Made by a program: the position numbers and the translations under genes. Shown piece by piece: positions 19,975-30,206 of a stretch of DNA of 64,000 bases; the stretch's first letter is position 1; each line of letters starts with the position of its first letter. The DNA comes from CAWDZK01 sp963807005 (GTDB lineage Bacteria; Actinomycetota; Actinomycetes; JACCUZ01): NCBI GenBank assembly GCA_963807005.1, contig CAWDZK010000006.1, forward strand, positions 992,001-1,056,000, read 5' to 3'. A model generated the notes under the pieces. It saw only the letters and a program-made list of their open reading frames with translations. It ran no database searches and was not told the DNA's origin.

Positions 19975-21234
19975 ATGACACCGACAGCCCCGGTCGACGA
20001 GCGGTGGGTCGAGGAGCCGCCGAAGCGGCCCGGCCGCTCGGCGTACGAGCGTGACCGGGCCCGGGTGCTGCACTCGTCGGCGTTGCGCCGGTTGGCGGCG
20101 AAGACCCAGGTGGTGGTCCCCGGGGAGAGCGACTTCCCCCGGACCCGGCTGACCCACTCGCTGGAGTGCGCACAGATCGGGCGTGAGCTGGGCCGTGCCC
20201 TCGGCGCCGACCCCGACCTGGTCGAGACGGCCTGCCTCGCCCACGACCTCGGGCACCCGCCGTTCGGACACACCGGCGAGGCGGCCCTGGAGGAGGTCGC
20301 CGCCGAGGCCGGCGGCTTCGAGGGCAACGCGCAGAGCCTGCGGATCCTCACCCGGCTCGAGGCGAAGACCTTCTCGCCGGAGGGGAGAAGCGTCGGGCTC
20401 AACCTCACCCGGGCGGCGCTGGACGCCGCCTGCAAGTACCCGTGGACCCGGTCCGAGAACGCGCGCAAGTACGGCGTCTACGACGACGACCTGGACGTCT
20501 TCCGGTGGGTGCGGCGCGGGGCACCGCCCGGGCGGCGCTGCCTCGAGGCGCAGGTCATGGACTGGTCCGACGACATCGCCTACTCGGTGCACGACCTGGA
20601 GGACGCCGTGGTCGCGGGTCACCTGCGGCTGGAGGTGCTGCGGGACCCGGCCGAGCGGACCGAGCTCGCGCGTGTCGCTCGCGCCCGCCTCGCCGGGGTC
20701 GACGGCCTGGGTGACGGGGACAGCCCCGGCGCGGACGAGGGCGAGGTGCTCGGGGCGCTGGACCGGCTGCTCGACACACCCTGGTGGCCGACGTCGTACG
20801 ACGGGAGCCATCGGTCGCTCGCGGCGCTGAAGAACACCACCAGCCAGCTGATCGGCCGCTTCTGCCAGTCGGTCGAGGCCGCGACCTGGGCAGCGTTCCC
20901 CGGGGCGGCGACCGCTCAGCGGTACACGGCCGACCTCGTCGTGCCTCGGGACCAGCGGCTCGAGGTAGAGGTCCTCAAGGCGGTCGCCGACCGCTACGTG
21001 ATGTCCCGGGACGACGCGACCCGTCGCTACGCCGACCAGCGCGGCCTCGTGCTCGAGCTGGTCGACGCGCTGCGGCGGATCGCTCCGGCCGGGCTCGATC
21101 CGCTGCTGGCCGACGACTTCGAGGCGGCCGGGGATGACGCGAGCCGGCTGCGGACGTTGCTGGACCAGGTGGCCCAGCTGACGGACACCTCCGCGATCGT
21201 TCTGCATGCACGGCTGACGTCCGGGAAGGGCTGA
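19975..21234 (+). CDS. dgt: Deoxyguanosinetriphosphate triphosphohydrolase-like protein
   Basis: This 419-residue HD-domain enzyme hydrolyses dNTPs to deoxynucleosides and triphosphate, helping to set dNTP pools. Metal ligands are visible: H61 in TRLTHSLE, the HD pair H90-D91 in CLAHDLGHPPFGHTGE and a later Asp in QVMDWSDDIAYSVHD. Length fits the shorter actinobacterial Dgt type. It is six bases after the DUF218 gene and three bases before the FAD oxidoreductase gene, so it lies in the ppdK operon-like run. The neighbouring dnaG and sigma genes repeat a common actinobacterial arrangement. The ATG at 19975 matches the family N terminus. Confidence 0.95.
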   Translation: MTPTAPVDERWVEEPPKRPGRSAYERDRARVLHSSALRRLAAKTQVVVPGESDFPRTRLTHSLECAQIGRELGRALGADPDLVETACLAHDLGHPPFGHTGEAALEEVAAEAGGFEGNAQSLRILTRLEAKTFSPEGRSVGLNLTRAALDAACKYPWTRSENARKYGVYDDDLDVFRWVRRGAPPGRRCLEAQVMDWSDDIAYSVHDLEDAVVAGHLRLEVLRDPAERTELARVARARLAGVDGLGDGDSPGADEGEVLGALDRLLDTPWWPTSYDGSHRSLAALKNTTSQLIGRFCQSVEAATWAAFPGAATAQRYTADLVVPRDQRLEVEVLKAVADRYVMSRDDATRRYADQRGLVLELVDALRRIAPAGLDPLLADDFEAAGDDASRLRTLLDQVAQLTDTSAIVLHARLTSGKG

Positions 21235-21237
21235 GAC

Positions 21238-22470
21238 ATGGCGGGAACCAGTGCGTACGTCGTCATCGGGGCGAGCCTGGCCGGTGCCGAGGCCGTGGAG
21301 GCCATGCGGGACGCCGGCTACGACGGTCCGGTGGTGCTCGTCGGGGACGAGCCGGACCGGCCGTACGAGCGGCCGCCGCTGTCCAAGGAGCTGCTCCAGG
21401 GCAAGAAGGGTCGCGAGAAGGCCTACGTCCACGACGAGGGCTGGTACGCCGAGCACGACGTCGAGCTGCGGCTCGGCACGGCCGCGACCGCGCTGGACCG
21501 GGACGACAAGGTGGTCTCGCTCTCCGACGGCGACCAGGTCGGCTACGACCGGCTGCTGCTGGCCACCGGCTCGGCGCCGAGGCGGCTGGACGTGCCCGGG
21601 GCCGACCTCGACGGTGTGCGCTACCTGCGCCGGGTCGGCGAGGCGGAGGCGCTGCGGGACGCGTTCGCGGCCGGCGGCCGCGTCGTCGTCGTGGGAGCCG
21701 GCTGGATCGGCCTCGAGGTCGCCGCAGCCGCCCGCCACCACGGCGTGGAGGTCGTCGTCGTCGAACCGCAGGCGCAGCCGCTGCTCGGGGTCCTCGGTCC
21801 CGAGGTGGGTGAGGTCTTCGCGCGGCTGCACCGCGACCACGGGGTGGACCTGAGGCTCGGGACCGGCGTCGAGGGCATCGAGGCGCTCGGGGGCGGCGGG
21901 CTCGGTGTCCGTACCTCCGGTGGCACGGTCGAGGGTGACCTGGTCGTGGTCGGCGTCGGCATCACGCCCAACGTCACGCTGGCCGCCGAGGCCGGCCTCG
22001 AGGTCGACGACGGCGTGGTCGTCGACGAGATGCTGCGGACCTCGGACCCGTCGGTCTACGCGGCCGGTGACGTCGCGAACGCGCTCAACCCGCTGCTGGG
22101 CTACCGGGTCCGGGTGGAGCACTGGGCCAACGCCAAGAACCAGGGGGCCGCGGCGGGCCGGTCGATGGCGGGTCACGGTGAGCCGTACGCCAAGCTGCCG
22201 TACTTCTTCACCGACCAGTACGACCTCTCGATGGAGTACCACGGGCACGTGACCCGCGACGGGGCGGACGCGGCCGACCAGGTGGTGCTGCGCGGGGACC
22301 CCTCCGGGGAGTCGTGGCTGGCGTTCTGGCTCGGCGGCGGCCGGGTGCTGGCCGGGATGAACGTCAACGACTGGGATGCCGCCGACGGGATCAAGGCGCT
22401 GGCCAAGACCCGCAAGGCGGTCGACCCCCAGCGGCTGGCCGACCCCGACGTCCCCCTGGACTCCCTCTAG
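21238..22470 (+). CDS. NAD(P)/FAD-dependent oxidoreductase (ferredoxin reductase type)
   Basis: This 410-residue flavoprotein has an N-terminal FAD motif (VIGASLAGAEAV, residues 9-20), the RPPLSKELL signature of oxygenase-coupled ferredoxin/rubredoxin reductases, an NAD(P)H-binding motif VVVVGAGWIGLEVA near residue 150 and the second FAD contact VYAAGDVA near 278. It transfers electrons from NAD(P)H to a ferredoxin or rubredoxin. It follows dgt by three bases. The link to DNA metabolism is not obvious. It could serve as an electron donor to the Rieske oxygenases at the left end of the window, but the distance makes that only a possibility. A perfect palindrome follows its stop. Confidence 0.92.
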   Translation: MAGTSAYVVIGASLAGAEAVEAMRDAGYDGPVVLVGDEPDRPYERPPLSKELLQGKKGREKAYVHDEGWYAEHDVELRLGTAATALDRDDKVVSLSDGDQVGYDRLLLATGSAPRRLDVPGADLDGVRYLRRVGEAEALRDAFAAGGRVVVVGAGWIGLEVAAAARHHGVEVVVVEPQAQPLLGVLGPEVGEVFARLHRDHGVDLRLGTGVEGIEALGGGGLGVRTSGGTVEGDLVVVGVGITPNVTLAAEAGLEVDDGVVVDEMLRTSDPSVYAAGDVANALNPLLGYRVRVEHWANAKNQGAAAGRSMAGHGEPYAKLPYFFTDQYDLSMEYHGHVTRDGADAADQVVLRGDPSGESWLAFWLGGGRVLAGMNVNDWDAADGIKALAKTRKAVDPQRLADPDVPLDSL

Positions 22471-22486
22471 CCCAGCCCACCCCATT

Positions 22487-22541
22487 GACTGGCGGAAGTC
22501 TTCGGTTTCCCGCCGCCGGAAACCGAAGACTTCCGCCAGTC
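22487..22541. terminator. 24-bp perfect inverted repeat, likely intrinsic terminator
   Basis: Two exact 24-base arms (22487-22510 and 22518-22541) flank a 7-base loop (CGCCGCC). The hairpin begins 17 bases after the oxidoreductase stop and ends before the dnaG promoter. There is no T-run, as is common for terminators in high-GC actinobacteria. The arms are less GC-rich than the surroundings, which suggests a specific element rather than chance. A termination role is inferred from position. Confidence 0.75.
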
Positions 22542-22575
22542 GACGGAGGCCGGGAGCGGGCCGGGCGCCCGGCCG

Positions 22576-22581
22576 TAGACT
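22576..22581 (+). promoter_or_regulatory. -10 element of leaderless dnaG promoter
   Basis: TAGACT lies seven bases before the GTG start of dnaG, the spacing expected when the transcript begins at the start codon. No ribosome-binding sequence lies between them. A clear -35 is not evident. Confidence 0.5.
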
Positions 22582-22588
22582 CGGGCCC

Positions 22589-24466
22589 GTGGCAGGCCGG
22601 ATCCGGGACGAGGACGTCGTCCTCGTCAAGGAACGGGCCGACATCGCCGAGGTGGTCGGCGAGGTCGTGACCCTCCGTCCCGCCGGCGGCGGCAACCTCA
22701 AGGGCCTCTGCCCGTTCCACGACGAGAAGTCCCCGTCGTTCTCCGTGCGCCCGAGCGTGGGTTCCTACCACTGCTTCGGCTGCCAGGAGGGCGGCGACGT
22801 CATCTCGTTCATGATGAAGACCGACCACCTCACCTTCGCCGAGACGGTCGAGCGGTTGGCCGACCGCTACGGCATCCAGCTCCGCTACGAGGAAGGCGGC
22901 CACGCCCCCGGCCGTCAGCAGGGGCAGCGCACCCGCCTGGTCGAGGCGACCAAGGCGGCCGCCGAGTTCTACGGCGAACAGCTCGCGACGCCGGAAGCCG
23001 TGGTGGGGCGCCAGTTCCTCGCCGAGCGCGGGTTCGACCAGGAGGCCGCAGCCCACTTCGGTGTCGGCTTCGCCCCGCGCGACTGGGACCGGCTCACCCA
23101 GCACCTGCGCGGTCGCGGCTACTCGGTCGAGGAGCTGGTCACCGCCGGACTGGCCAGGCAGGGCCAGCGCGGCCCGATCGACCGGTTCATGTCCCGGCTG
23201 CTGTGGCCGATCCGCGACCTCGGCGGCGACGTGGTCGGGTTCGGCGCGCGCCGGCTGTTCGACGACGACCGGATCGAGGCCAAGTACGTCAACACCCCCG
23301 AGACCCCGCTCTACAAGAAGTCGAACGTGCTCTACGGCGTCGACCTCGCCAAGAAGGAGATCGCCCGCCGGATGCAGGCGGTCGTGGTCGAGGGCTACAC
23401 CGACGTGATGGCCTGCCACCTGGCGGGCATCGAGACCGCCGTCGCCACCTGCGGCACGGCCTTCGGCGACGACCACATCAAGATCCTCCGCCGGTTGCTC
23501 ATGGACCAGAACGAGTTCCGCGGCGAGGTGGTCTTCACCTTCGACGGCGACTCGGCCGGTCAGAAGGCCGCACTCAAGGCGTTCCAGGACGACCAGAAGT
23601 TCGTCACCCAGACGTTCGTGGCGGTCGAGCCGTCGGGCATGGACCCGTGCGAGCTCCGGCAGGCCCAGGGCGACTCGGCCGTGCGCGACCTGGTGGCCCG
23701 GCGCGTCCCCCTGTTCGAGTTCGCCCTTCGGACGACGATCGCGCGCTTCGACCTCGACACGCCGGAGGGCCGCACCTCGGCGCTGCGTGCCGCGGCGCCG
23801 GTGGTCGCCCAGATCCGGGACCAGTCGCTGCGACCGGAGTACGCCCGCACGCTGGCCGGCTGGCTCGGCATGGAGGTCGAGCCGGTGGCCCGGGCGGTCG
23901 CCGACGTGGGCCGCCAGCAGGTGCCGTCGTCACGGGCTCCGCGGGGCGCCTCGCCGCCGGCCCCCGCCGGGCCTCCGCCCGGCCCGGACCCGCGCGACCC
24001 GGCCCTGCGGTTCGAGCGGGACACGCTCAAGGTCGTGCTCCAGGCCCCCCGGCTGGCGTCCGGGTTCGAGGAGCTGGACGCCGCCGTGTTCACCGCCCCG
24101 GCGTACGCCGCGCTGCACGCTGCCGTGGTCGCGGCAGGTGGCCTGGCGACGGCCGGCGACGGTGGCCCCGAGTGGGTGGCGAAGGTCGACGGAGCGGCCG
24201 CCGACGACACCGTGCGGCGGCTGGCCCGTGAGCTGGCGGTCGAGCCGCTGCCCTCGGACGAGGCCGCGCTCACCCGCTACGCCACCGAGGTGCTGGCCCG
24301 CCTCGAGGAGCTCGCCGCGACCCGCCGGATCGCGGAGGTGAAGTCGCGGCTGCAGCGGCTCAACCCGGTCGAGCAGAGCGGCGAGTACAACCGCCTCTTC
24401 GGCGAGCTCGTCGCGTTCGAGGCGCACCGCCGGTCGCTGCGCGAGCGCGCCATCGGCACGCTCTGA
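22589..24466 (+). CDS. dnaG: DNA primase
   Basis: This 625-residue primase makes RNA primers at the replication fork with DnaB helicase. It has an N-terminal CHC2 zinc domain (C41, H44, C62, C65), a central RNA polymerase core with the TOPRIM motif VVVEGYTDVM near residue 265 and the metal-binding DGD in TFDGDSAGQ, and a C-terminal helicase-interacting domain after a Pro/Ala-rich linker (about residues 445-470). The GTG at 22589 gives the family-typical start; a longer frame upstream crosses the palindrome and is not used. A TAGACT -10 seven bases before suggests a leaderless mRNA. A sigma factor gene follows, as in the classic macromolecular-synthesis arrangement. Confidence 0.96.
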   Translation: MAGRIRDEDVVLVKERADIAEVVGEVVTLRPAGGGNLKGLCPFHDEKSPSFSVRPSVGSYHCFGCQEGGDVISFMMKTDHLTFAETVERLADRYGIQLRYEEGGHAPGRQQGQRTRLVEATKAAAEFYGEQLATPEAVVGRQFLAERGFDQEAAAHFGVGFAPRDWDRLTQHLRGRGYSVEELVTAGLARQGQRGPIDRFMSRLLWPIRDLGGDVVGFGARRLFDDDRIEAKYVNTPETPLYKKSNVLYGVDLAKKEIARRMQAVVVEGYTDVMACHLAGIETAVATCGTAFGDDHIKILRRLLMDQNEFRGEVVFTFDGDSAGQKAALKAFQDDQKFVTQTFVAVEPSGMDPCELRQAQGDSAVRDLVARRVPLFEFALRTTIARFDLDTPEGRTSALRAAAPVVAQIRDQSLRPEYARTLAGWLGMEVEPVARAVADVGRQQVPSSRAPRGASPPAPAGPPPGPDPRDPALRFERDTLKVVLQAPRLASGFEELDAAVFTAPAYAALHAAVVAAGGLATAGDGGPEWVAKVDGAAADDTVRRLARELAVEPLPSDEAALTRYATEVLARLEELAATRRIAEVKSRLQRLNPVEQSGEYNRLFGELVAFEAHRRSLRERAIGTL

Positions 24467-24577
24467 CCTCCGGGCCTCCGCGCGGGCGACCACCATCCGG
24501 ACGGCGTTCCCGCGCCGCCCAGAGATCGACTCGGTATTCGGCTGCGCCCGGGGCATCGGAGGAGCAGACTGCCAGAC

Positions 24578-25780
<1,203 letters not shown>

Positions 25781-25811
25781 CGGTGACGCGGCCGTCCGTG
25801 GCCTCGAAGCC

Positions 25812-26297
25812 GTGAGGCTGCGCCGCAGGTCGTTGCTGCCCGACGAGGCCCGGGCGGCGCTGCCGCTGGAGCGCGGTGAGCGGGTCATCGCAGCCGCACG
25901 GACCACGGACGGCGGCTGGGTCGTCGCCACCGCCCGGGCCCTGGTGCGCGCGGCCGGTCGCACGCCGTGGACCGACGTCGCGCACGCCCAGTGGTACGAC
26001 GAGGAGCTGGTGCTCGCGGTCGACCCGGTCCCCGGGGCCGGGTCCGGTCTGCGGCTCCCGCTGGTCGAGCCGGGCCGGGTACCGGAGACGGTCCACGAGC
26101 GGGTGATGGCGAGCATCGTCCTCACGCGCCGGGTCGCGCTGGACGGCGGCGGGGGAGTGCAGCTGGTCGCCCGGCGCACCGACGGTGCCGACCTGGAGTG
26201 GCAGGTGCTGCCGGACGCGGGCACCGACCTCGAGCACCCCGCGGTGCGGGCCCAGGTGGACGGGGCGCTGGCGGTGCTGCGCGCGGAGCTCGGCTGA
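25812..26297 (+). CDS. Hypothetical protein next to sigma factor gene
   Basis: This 161-residue soluble protein starts at a GTG 31 bases after the sigma factor stop. I recognise no domain with certainty. It has a repeated beta-strand-like pattern (ERVIAAARTTDGGWVVATARALV, EELVLAVDPVPG, GGVQLVARRTDG) and no signal peptide or membrane segment. Close spacing suggests co-transcription with the sigma factor. Its codon use and G+C match the neighbours. Its stop is 14 bases from the convergent topoisomerase stop. Confidence 0.7.
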   Translation: MRLRRRSLLPDEARAALPLERGERVIAAARTTDGGWVVATARALVRAAGRTPWTDVAHAQWYDEELVLAVDPVPGAGSGLRLPLVEPGRVPETVHERVMASIVLTRRVALDGGGGVQLVARRTDGADLEWQVLPDAGTDLEHPAVRAQVDGALAVLRAELG

Positions 26298-26311
26298 CCA
26301 ACCGGACGCGG

Positions 26312-27391
26312 TCAGGCCGCCCGGCGTCGTGGCGGGGCCGGACTCGCCGGCCGTCGCCGGCCGGCGGCAGCCGCCGGCTTGCGCAGCAGCCGCAGGACGG
26401 CGGTCTCGATCTGGCCGTGCGTCGCCGGCTCACCGAACGAGGCCTCGGCCCCGAGGCGTTCCAGCGCCGCCGCGATCGTGGTGCCGTCGTCGTACAGGTC
26501 GATCACGCGCGGGTCGATGTAGGACGACCGGCAGACCGCGGGGGTGTTGCCCAGGTACTGCGCCACCTCGCTCACCACTCGGCTGACGGCGCGCTTGCGG
26601 GCCGACTCGGAGGTGGGAGCCTGGGTCGACACGGCCAGCCCGACGGCGGTGAGCACGGTCGCGTGCCAGGTACGGAAGTCCTTGGCGCTCACCTCGTCGC
26701 CGATGACCTCGCGCAGGTAGCTGTTGATGTCCGCGGTGGTGACGTCGTGCCAGCCGGTGCGGTCCTTGTAGGCGAGCAGCTCCTCGCTGGTGTCGTCGCG
26801 GTCCAGGAGTGACCGCACCACCTTGCGCACCCGCTCGTCGACGATCGCCTGGACCCGGTGCTTCCCGCTCTTGGCGGTGTAGTCGAAGACGACCAGGTCG
26901 CCGGTGACCGTCACGTGCTCGCGGCGCATGGTCGCCAGACCGAAGGAACCGTTCTCCTCGGCGTAGGACTCACCGCCGATGCGGAAGAAGCCGAGGTCGA
27001 GCAGCCGGAACGCCGCGGCCAGCACGCGCTGTTTCGTCAGCCCCCGCTGGCCGAGATGCTCGCTCACCTGGGCCCGCGCCGCGGGAAGCCGCCGGGCGAA
27101 CAGCAGGACCCGTTCGTGCTTTGCGGCGTCCCGCTGCACCCGCCACTGGTCGTGGTAGCGGTACTGCCGGCGCCCCGCAGCGTCGGTGCCGACGGCCTGG
27201 ATGTGACCGCGGGGGTGCGGGCAGATCCAGACGTCGGTCCAGGCCGGCGGGATCACCAGGTCGGCGATGCGCCGCAGGGTCGCGGGGTCGGTGACCGCGC
27301 TGCCGTCAGCCGCCCGGTAGGAGAAGCCCCGACCGCGCTTCACCCGGGCGATGCCCGGTCCGGCACAGTCGACGCGGCGAAGCCGTGCCAT
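26312..27391 (-). CDS. DNA topoisomerase IB (poxvirus-like)
   Basis: This 359-residue enzyme relaxes supercoils by nicking one strand through a 3'-phosphotyrosyl link. It matches the short bacterial/poxvirus topoisomerase IB: an N-terminal beta domain (YRAADGSAVTDPATLRRIADLVIPPAW) and a C-terminal catalytic domain with KDRTGW..TTADINSYL, KDFRTWHATV and the nucleophile Y291 in CRSSYIDPRV. The last 20 residues form a basic Pro/Arg/Ala tail. Bacterial members occur patchily and are considered accessory. The ATG at 27391 agrees with the family start. It is convergent with the hypothetical gene next to the sigma factor. Confidence 0.93.
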   Translation of the reverse strand: MARLRRVDCAGPGIARVKRGRGFSYRAADGSAVTDPATLRRIADLVIPPAWTDVWICPHPRGHIQAVGTDAAGRRQYRYHDQWRVQRDAAKHERVLLFARRLPAARAQVSEHLGQRGLTKQRVLAAAFRLLDLGFFRIGGESYAEENGSFGLATMRREHVTVTGDLVVFDYTAKSGKHRVQAIVDERVRKVVRSLLDRDDTSEELLAYKDRTGWHDVTTADINSYLREVIGDEVSAKDFRTWHATVLTAVGLAVSTQAPTSESARKRAVSRVVSEVAQYLGNTPAVCRSSYIDPRVIDLYDDGTTIAAALERLGAEASFGEPATHGQIETAVLRLLRKPAAAAGRRRPASPAPPRRRAA

Positions 27392-27414
27392 CCCCGTCCC
27401 CCCTGATCCGGTGG

Positions 27415-27714
27415 TCAGCCGTGGTGGCCGTTGGGGCCACCCGATCCGTCGGTGCCGTGCTCCTGCCCGGAGCCCAGCCAGGCGGGCGCCTTGTCGCCGA
27501 GCCGGTCGCCCAGCCGATCGGCGGCCTTGTCCTTCGCGGTGGCCAGGGCGTCACCGGCCTGGTGCTGCAGCGAGGCGGCCGTGGACTGGACGGTCGGGCT
27601 GGCCATGAAGGCGCGAGCGGCGTCGCGGATCTGCTCGTACCGGGCCCGCCCGGCGCGGGCGCCGAGGACGTAGCCGGCGGCAAAGCCGACGAGGAAGGTT
27701 GCCTTGGTGCGCAT
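27415..27714 (-). CDS. Small YtxH-like membrane-associated protein
   Basis: This 99-residue protein starts with a short glycine-rich hydrophobic segment (FLVGFAAGYVLGARAG, residues 7-22) followed by an amphipathic Ala/Lys/Asp-rich helix and a Gly/His tail. This resembles YtxH-type or actinobacterial membrane-anchor helper proteins of unknown role. It lies 23 bases upstream of the topoisomerase start on the same strand, so the two could share a transcript. A ribosome site (GGAG) precedes the ATG. No enzyme motif is present. Confidence 0.72.
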   Translation of the reverse strand: MRTKATFLVGFAAGYVLGARAGRARYEQIRDAARAFMASPTVQSTAASLQHQAGDALATAKDKAADRLGDRLGDKAPAWLGSGQEHGTDGSGGPNGHHG

Positions 27715-27834
27715 GGCTGCTCCCGAGAGGGGTCGGTGGCGGTCGTGGAGCCCCTACCCTGGCGCATCCGAGCGGAACCGTGCGATAACCTGTCCGGGCT
27801 CGTCGGGCGCCCCCACGGGGTCTTCCGCACGCCG

Positions 27835-27907
27835 TCCCGCATAGCTCAATTGGCAGAGCAACCGGCTGTTAACCGGTAGGTTCCTGGTTCGAGTCCAGGT
27901 GCGGGAG
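27835..27907 (+). tRNA. tRNA-Asn (anticodon GTT)
   Basis: A complete 73-base cloverleaf can be drawn. The acceptor stem is TCCCGCA/TGCGGGA with discriminator G907. The anticodon stem ACCGG/CCGGT holds loop CTGTTAA with anticodon GTT, and the T arm is CCTGG-TTCGAGT-CCAGG. CCA is not encoded. Confidence 0.96.
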
Positions 27908-27937
27908 CACGTCTGTCGGAACGGCCCGCCGGCTCCC

Positions 27938-28011
27938 GGGGTGGTAGCTCAGCCGGTTAGAGCAGGGGACTCATAATCCCTGGGTCGTGGGTTCGAGTCC
28001 CACCCGCCCCA
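27938..28011 (+). tRNA. tRNA with CAT anticodon (probably Ile2, lysidine-modified)
   Basis: A complete 74-base cloverleaf has acceptor GGGGTGG/CCGCCCC with one G-U pair and discriminator A. The anticodon stem AGGGA-like arms hold loop CTCATAA, giving anticodon CAT. It is not the initiator, because the G-C-rich initiator anticodon stem and mismatched first base pair are missing. The GGGGA..TCCC stem resembles tRNA-Ile2 more than elongator Met, but that identity is inference and depends on TilS modification of C34. Confidence 0.9.
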
Positions 28012-28149
28012 CCGCTCGCCACGAACACGGCGCGACGCCGCGCCTGCCACGGTGACGGCGATACGGTGGACGTGCTGCCGCCGGCTGTCGCCTGCTCCAG
28101 TGCCTGCGCGTCAGCCGGCGCCCGGGCCGGATCGGTCGAAGGGGCACCG

Positions 28150-28854
28150 ATGCCCGCACCACGTGTGCGTGACCTCGTGCAGGATGCCGAGCGGGCGGCG
28201 ACCGGGGGTGCCCGCATCGACTACGTCTGCGCCCGGCTCGCGGAGTCCCTCCCTGTCAACGGCGTGGGCTTGTCGGTCACGGGTGGGCCCGGCCGGCACC
28301 AGCGGGTGGCGGCGACCGACGACGTGAGCGCCCGGATCGAGGACCTGCAGGTGCTGCTGGGCCAGGGCCCGTGCGTGGACGCCGTTGCCACCGGCGCCCC
28401 CGTGCTGGTGGCCGACATCGGCGAGCCGGCCGTCGCGGCCCGCTGGCCCGCCTTCACACCGGCGGTCGCCGCGATCGGGGTCAGGGCCTCGTTCGCGCTG
28501 CCGCTGGCGGTCGGGGGCGTACGCATCGGCGCCATGGACCTCTACCGGGACGACGTGGGCACCCTCGACCGGCCGGACGTCGAGAAGGCGCAGGACTTCG
28601 CTGCGGCCGCCGTGGAGCTGCTGCTGGGGTTGCAGGACGGCGCCGCCGACGGGCACCGCTCCACGCCGGAAGACCCGGCCGCGTCGAGCGTGGTCCACCA
28701 AGCCACCGGGATGGTGATGGTCCAGATGGGGGCCGGGGCCGAGGGCGCCTTCGCCGCGCTCCGCGCTCGCGCGTACCAGCAGGGTCAGCCGCTGCGTGAG
28801 GTCGCGCTCGAGGTGCTCGAGCGGCGGCTCCGGTTCGACGATCTGGGGGTGTGA
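28150..28854 (+). CDS. GAF and ANTAR domain protein
   Basis: This 234-residue protein has a GAF sensor domain (about residues 15-165, with LLGQGPCVDAVATGAPVLV) and a C-terminal ANTAR RNA-binding domain (about 182-229, including QATGMVMVQMG and AFAALRARAYQQG). ANTAR proteins usually act by antitermination at paired RNA hairpins, controlled by the sensor. An AAGGGG site precedes the ATG at 28150; an in-frame ATG at 28066 is less likely. Its stop overlaps the next GAF-ANTAR gene as GTGA. The ligand is unknown. Confidence 0.85.
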   Translation: MPAPRVRDLVQDAERAATGGARIDYVCARLAESLPVNGVGLSVTGGPGRHQRVAATDDVSARIEDLQVLLGQGPCVDAVATGAPVLVADIGEPAVAARWPAFTPAVAAIGVRASFALPLAVGGVRIGAMDLYRDDVGTLDRPDVEKAQDFAAAAVELLLGLQDGAADGHRSTPEDPAASSVVHQATGMVMVQMGAGAEGAFAALRARAYQQGQPLREVALEVLERRLRFDDLGV

Positions 28855-29642
28855 TCGCGATGGGGCGCGACTACCGTGAAGACATGACGGCCGACCGACG
28901 CGAGCAGCGGCTCTCGCAAGCCTTCGTCGACCTGGCCGACACCCTGGTCGCCGACTACGACGTCCTGGACTTCCTGCACGGACTCGCCGCGCACTGCGTG
29001 TCCCTGCTGGCCGTGGACGCGGCCGGTCTGATGCTCGCGGACGGCTCCGGGACGCTGCGGGTGGCCGCCAGCTCGACCGAGCAGGTGCGGCTGCTCGAGC
29101 TCTTCGAGCTGCAGAACGAGGCGGGTCCCTGCCTCGACTGCTATGCGACCGGGAACCCGGTGGTCGACGACGACCTGGCGGCCGGCGACACCGAACGATG
29201 GTCGGACTTCGGCCGGGCCGCCACGTTGTCCGGGTTCCGCTCGGTGGTGGCGCTGCCGCTGCGACTGCGCGACCTGACCATCGGTGCGCTGAACCTGTTC
29301 AGCACCGAGCCCGGTCCGATCCCGCCCGAGGACCGGCTGCTGGGCCAGGCGCTGGCGGACGTCGCGACGATCGGCATCCTCCAGGAGCGGGGGACCCGGC
29401 GCCGTGAGGTGCTCGCCCGCCAGCTGCAGGACGCACTGAACAGCAGGATCATCATCGAGCAGGCCAAGGGCGTGCTGGCCGAGCGTGCCGGGGTGCACGT
29501 CGATGCCGCCTTCGAGCTGTTGCGCAGGCACGCGCGGGGCCACGGCGTGCAGCTGTCCGAGGTCGCCCGGCGCGTCGTCTCCAGGGAGCTGGACATCACG
29601 GCCGCCGCCACTGGGGGGCAAGCGGGCCGCCGGCTGTCCTGA
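28851..29642 (+). CDS. GAF and ANTAR domain protein (second copy)
   Basis: This 263-residue protein has a GAF domain (about residues 30-180, with NEAGPCLDCYATGNPVV) and a C-terminal ANTAR domain (about 195-250: LNSRIIIEQAKGVLAERAG and AFELLRRHARGHGVQLSEVA). It overlaps the previous gene by four bases and is translationally coupled. It may start at the GTG at 28851 or at ATG 28860 or 28884. The two proteins are only moderately similar, suggesting an old duplication or separate origins with paired function. The RNA targets are not visible in this window. Confidence 0.86.
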   Translation: MIAMGRDYREDMTADRREQRLSQAFVDLADTLVADYDVLDFLHGLAAHCVSLLAVDAAGLMLADGSGTLRVAASSTEQVRLLELFELQNEAGPCLDCYATGNPVVDDDLAAGDTERWSDFGRAATLSGFRSVVALPLRLRDLTIGALNLFSTEPGPIPPEDRLLGQALADVATIGILQERGTRRREVLARQLQDALNSRIIIEQAKGVLAERAGVHVDAAFELLRRHARGHGVQLSEVARRVVSRELDITAAATGGQAGRRLS

Positions 29643-29780
29643 GCCCCGGTCGGCTCCCGGGCTGAGAGCCGGCTCCGGTGGGAACGCGGTCCTTGCGCGC
29701 AGGCGTGCCGGGTGGAAGCGTCTGCCTGAGACCAGGACAGGGCCGCACTGCAGCCCGCACTCCGAACAAGGGGGCACCAG

Positions 29781-30206
29781 ATGTCGGACGACGCCAACAT
29801 GGCCCAGCTGCGCGCGGTACCGCTGTTCGCCTCGCTGAAGGACAAGGCGCTCAAGGACGTCCTTGCCCGGACCCGCGTGGTCGAGCACACCGGCGGCGAG
29901 ATCGTGGAGGAGGGCGCCAAGGGGGTCGGGTTCCACCTGATCCTCGAGGGCAAGGCCACGGTGCTGCAGAACGGTGAGGTGCGGCGCACGCTCGGCCCCG
30001 GCGACTACTTCGGCGAGATCTCGATGATCGACGGCAAGCCACGCTCGGCCACCATCCGCCCCGAGGGCACGGTGCGGACCCTGTCGCTCGCCGCATGGAA
30101 CTTCGAGCCGCTGATCGAGAAGAACCCCACCATGGCGCACGAGCTGCTGCTCGGGCTCTGCGCGCACGTACGGGAGGCCGAGGAGCGCAGCGCGGGCGGA
30201 TCCTGA
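29781..30206 (+). CDS. Cyclic nucleotide-binding domain protein without DNA-binding domain
   Basis: This 141-residue protein is essentially one cyclic-nucleotide-binding beta-barrel, with VPLFASLKDKALKDV at the start and the phosphate-binding cassette GDYFGEISMIDGKPRSATI near residues 74-92, which keeps the Glu and Arg that contact cyclic nucleotide. Unlike CRP it has no C-terminal helix-turn-helix, so it probably works as a stand-alone binding or partner module. A GGGGGCACC region near -10 gives a weak ribosome site. It lies between the GAF-ANTAR pair and a STAS gene, in what looks like a signalling gene run. The true partner is unknown. Confidence 0.85.
   Translation: MSDDANMAQLRAVPLFASLKDKALKDVLARTRVVEHTGGEIVEEGAKGVGFHLILEGKATVLQNGEVRRTLGPGDYFGEISMIDGKPRSATIRPEGTVRTLSLAAWNFEPLIEKNPTMAHELLLGLCAHVREAEERSAGGS

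Noticed and set aside
27835..28011. tRNA pair as an integration site for a mobile element
   Set aside because: No integrase, no repeated tRNA 3' end and no boundary in codon use follow in the next kilobases.
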